Below, piece after piece: positions 63,688 through 64,000 of a DNA stretch of 64,000 nucleotides; the first letter of the stretch is position 1, and each line of letters opens with the position of its first letter. The position numbers were made by a program, and so were the translations under genes. The DNA lies in contig NZ_CP107853.1 in the NCBI RefSeq assembly GCF_036013525.1, forward strand, positions 2,852,001 to 2,916,000, written 5' to 3'. The notes beneath the pieces are model-generated. The model did not search any database. It was not told the DNA's origin and saw only the letters and a program-made list of their open reading frames with translations. The DNA is from Nonomuraea sp. NBC_00507. Lineage in GTDB: Bacteria; Actinomycetota; Actinomycetes; Streptosporangiales; Streptosporangiaceae.

Positions 63688-64000
63688 ATGGACGCGAGAC
63701 ACCCTCGCCGCTGGCTGATCCTCATCGTGTTGTGCCTCAGCACGCTGGTGCTGGTCGTCGACAACATGGCGCTGACGGTCGCGGTGCCGCCGCTGGCCGC
63801 CGACCTGGGCGCGAGCGCGCAGGACATCCAGTGGATCCTGGAGTCCTACATGCTGGTCTTCGCCGGCCTGCTGCTGACCGCCGGCTCGCTGTCCGACCGG
63901 TACGGCCGCCGCCGAGTGATGATCATCGGTTTGCTGCTGTTCGGGGCCGCGTCCCTGGCGGCGACCATGGCCACCAGCGCCGGCCTGTTGATCGCGGCCC
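63688..64000 (+). CDS. MFS transporter of the DHA2 (EmrB/QacA) type, N-terminal part
   Basis: The first 104 residues of a major facilitator, cut by the window end. It shows VVDNMALTVAVPPLAADL in helix 1, IQWILESYMLVFAGLLLTAG in helix 2, and motif A DRYGRRRVMIIG. This is the start of a 14-helix drug/proton antiporter of the EmrB/QacA group. AAGGAG lies at 63674-63679. It is divergent from the lipoprotein gene. Confidence 0.85.
   Translation, partial: MDARHPRRWLILIVLCLSTLVLVVDNMALTVAVPPLAADLGASAQDIQWILESYMLVFAGLLLTAGSLSDRYGRRRVMIIGLLLFGAASLAATMATSAGLLIAA

Overview
The window is very GC-rich DNA from an actinomycete. Codon third positions are almost all G or C, GTG and TTG starts are common, and many genes carry a TANNNT box 6-7 bases before the start codon, as expected of leaderless mRNAs. 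A second, stand-alone rpoB with substitutions in the rifampicin pocket points to the Streptosporangiales or a related rare-actinomycete group (Nonomuraea-like). That placement is an inference. No tRNA, rRNA, CRISPR array, transposase or integrase was seen. The window reads as an accessory part of a large linear-type chromosome: mostly one- to three-gene units, many regulators, and much gene decay.

Layout. 0-5.2 kb: end of an ankyrin protein, a SapA-like secreted protein, a methyltransferase, a ThuA/Gfo-Idh-MocA pair overlapping by ATGA, and a Tat-exported serine hydrolase. 5.2-15.9 kb: a SARP-NB-ARC-TPR regulator of the AfsR type, then a detoxification-type region with an AhpD-like protein, two NmrA-like reductases, DoxX, SGNH hydrolase, DUF5519, an F420-type PPOX protein and a TetR regulator. 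Intact genes here alternate with remains of OsmC, thioredoxin, a second AhpD, a SnoaL-like protein, a class V aminotransferase and the tail of a second copy of the serine hydrolase. 16-25 kb: a HicB-like protein, a chloramphenicol phosphotransferase, two VOC proteins, a DUF5937-ArsR regulator divergent from an MFS pump, a nucleotidyltransferase and a PPOX protein. 25.1-28.8 kb: the orphan rpoB, with its own promoter and a leader that looks like a transcription attenuator (15-codon peptide overlapping a terminator hairpin). 28.9-34.5 kb: methyltransferase, SDR/ArsR divergent pair with a palindromic operator, LtrA, an ECF41-type sigma factor, GNAT. 34.5-41 kb: a heterodimeric ABC exporter with complementary degenerate ATP sites, divergent from a PAS-GAF-PP2C-HATPase protein. 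41-46.7 kb: lipoprotein, BtrH-like protein, secreted HExxH protein, a 41-residue hydrophobic peptide and a Lys/Thr-repeat protein. 46.8-50.4 kb: a dicarboxylate module (DASS transporter, LysR regulator, malate/tartrate-type dehydrogenase). 50.4-64 kb: small redox and binding proteins, YceI, PhyH, a propeller lipoprotein, two MFS pumps (the last cut by the window end), a Tat-exported PL8 lyase, an unusual Ser/Thr kinase, an EamA transporter and a lipoprotein.

The genes form small local units rather than one large pathway. The clearest themes are drug resistance and export (rpoB variant, chloramphenicol phosphotransferase, three MFS pumps, ABC exporter, nucleotidyltransferase, VOC and GNAT proteins) and redox detoxification under TetR and ArsR control. 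The strongest single lead is the orphan rpoB with its attenuator-like leader. The next is the pattern of partial and internally deleted genes between 8.8 and 15 kb.
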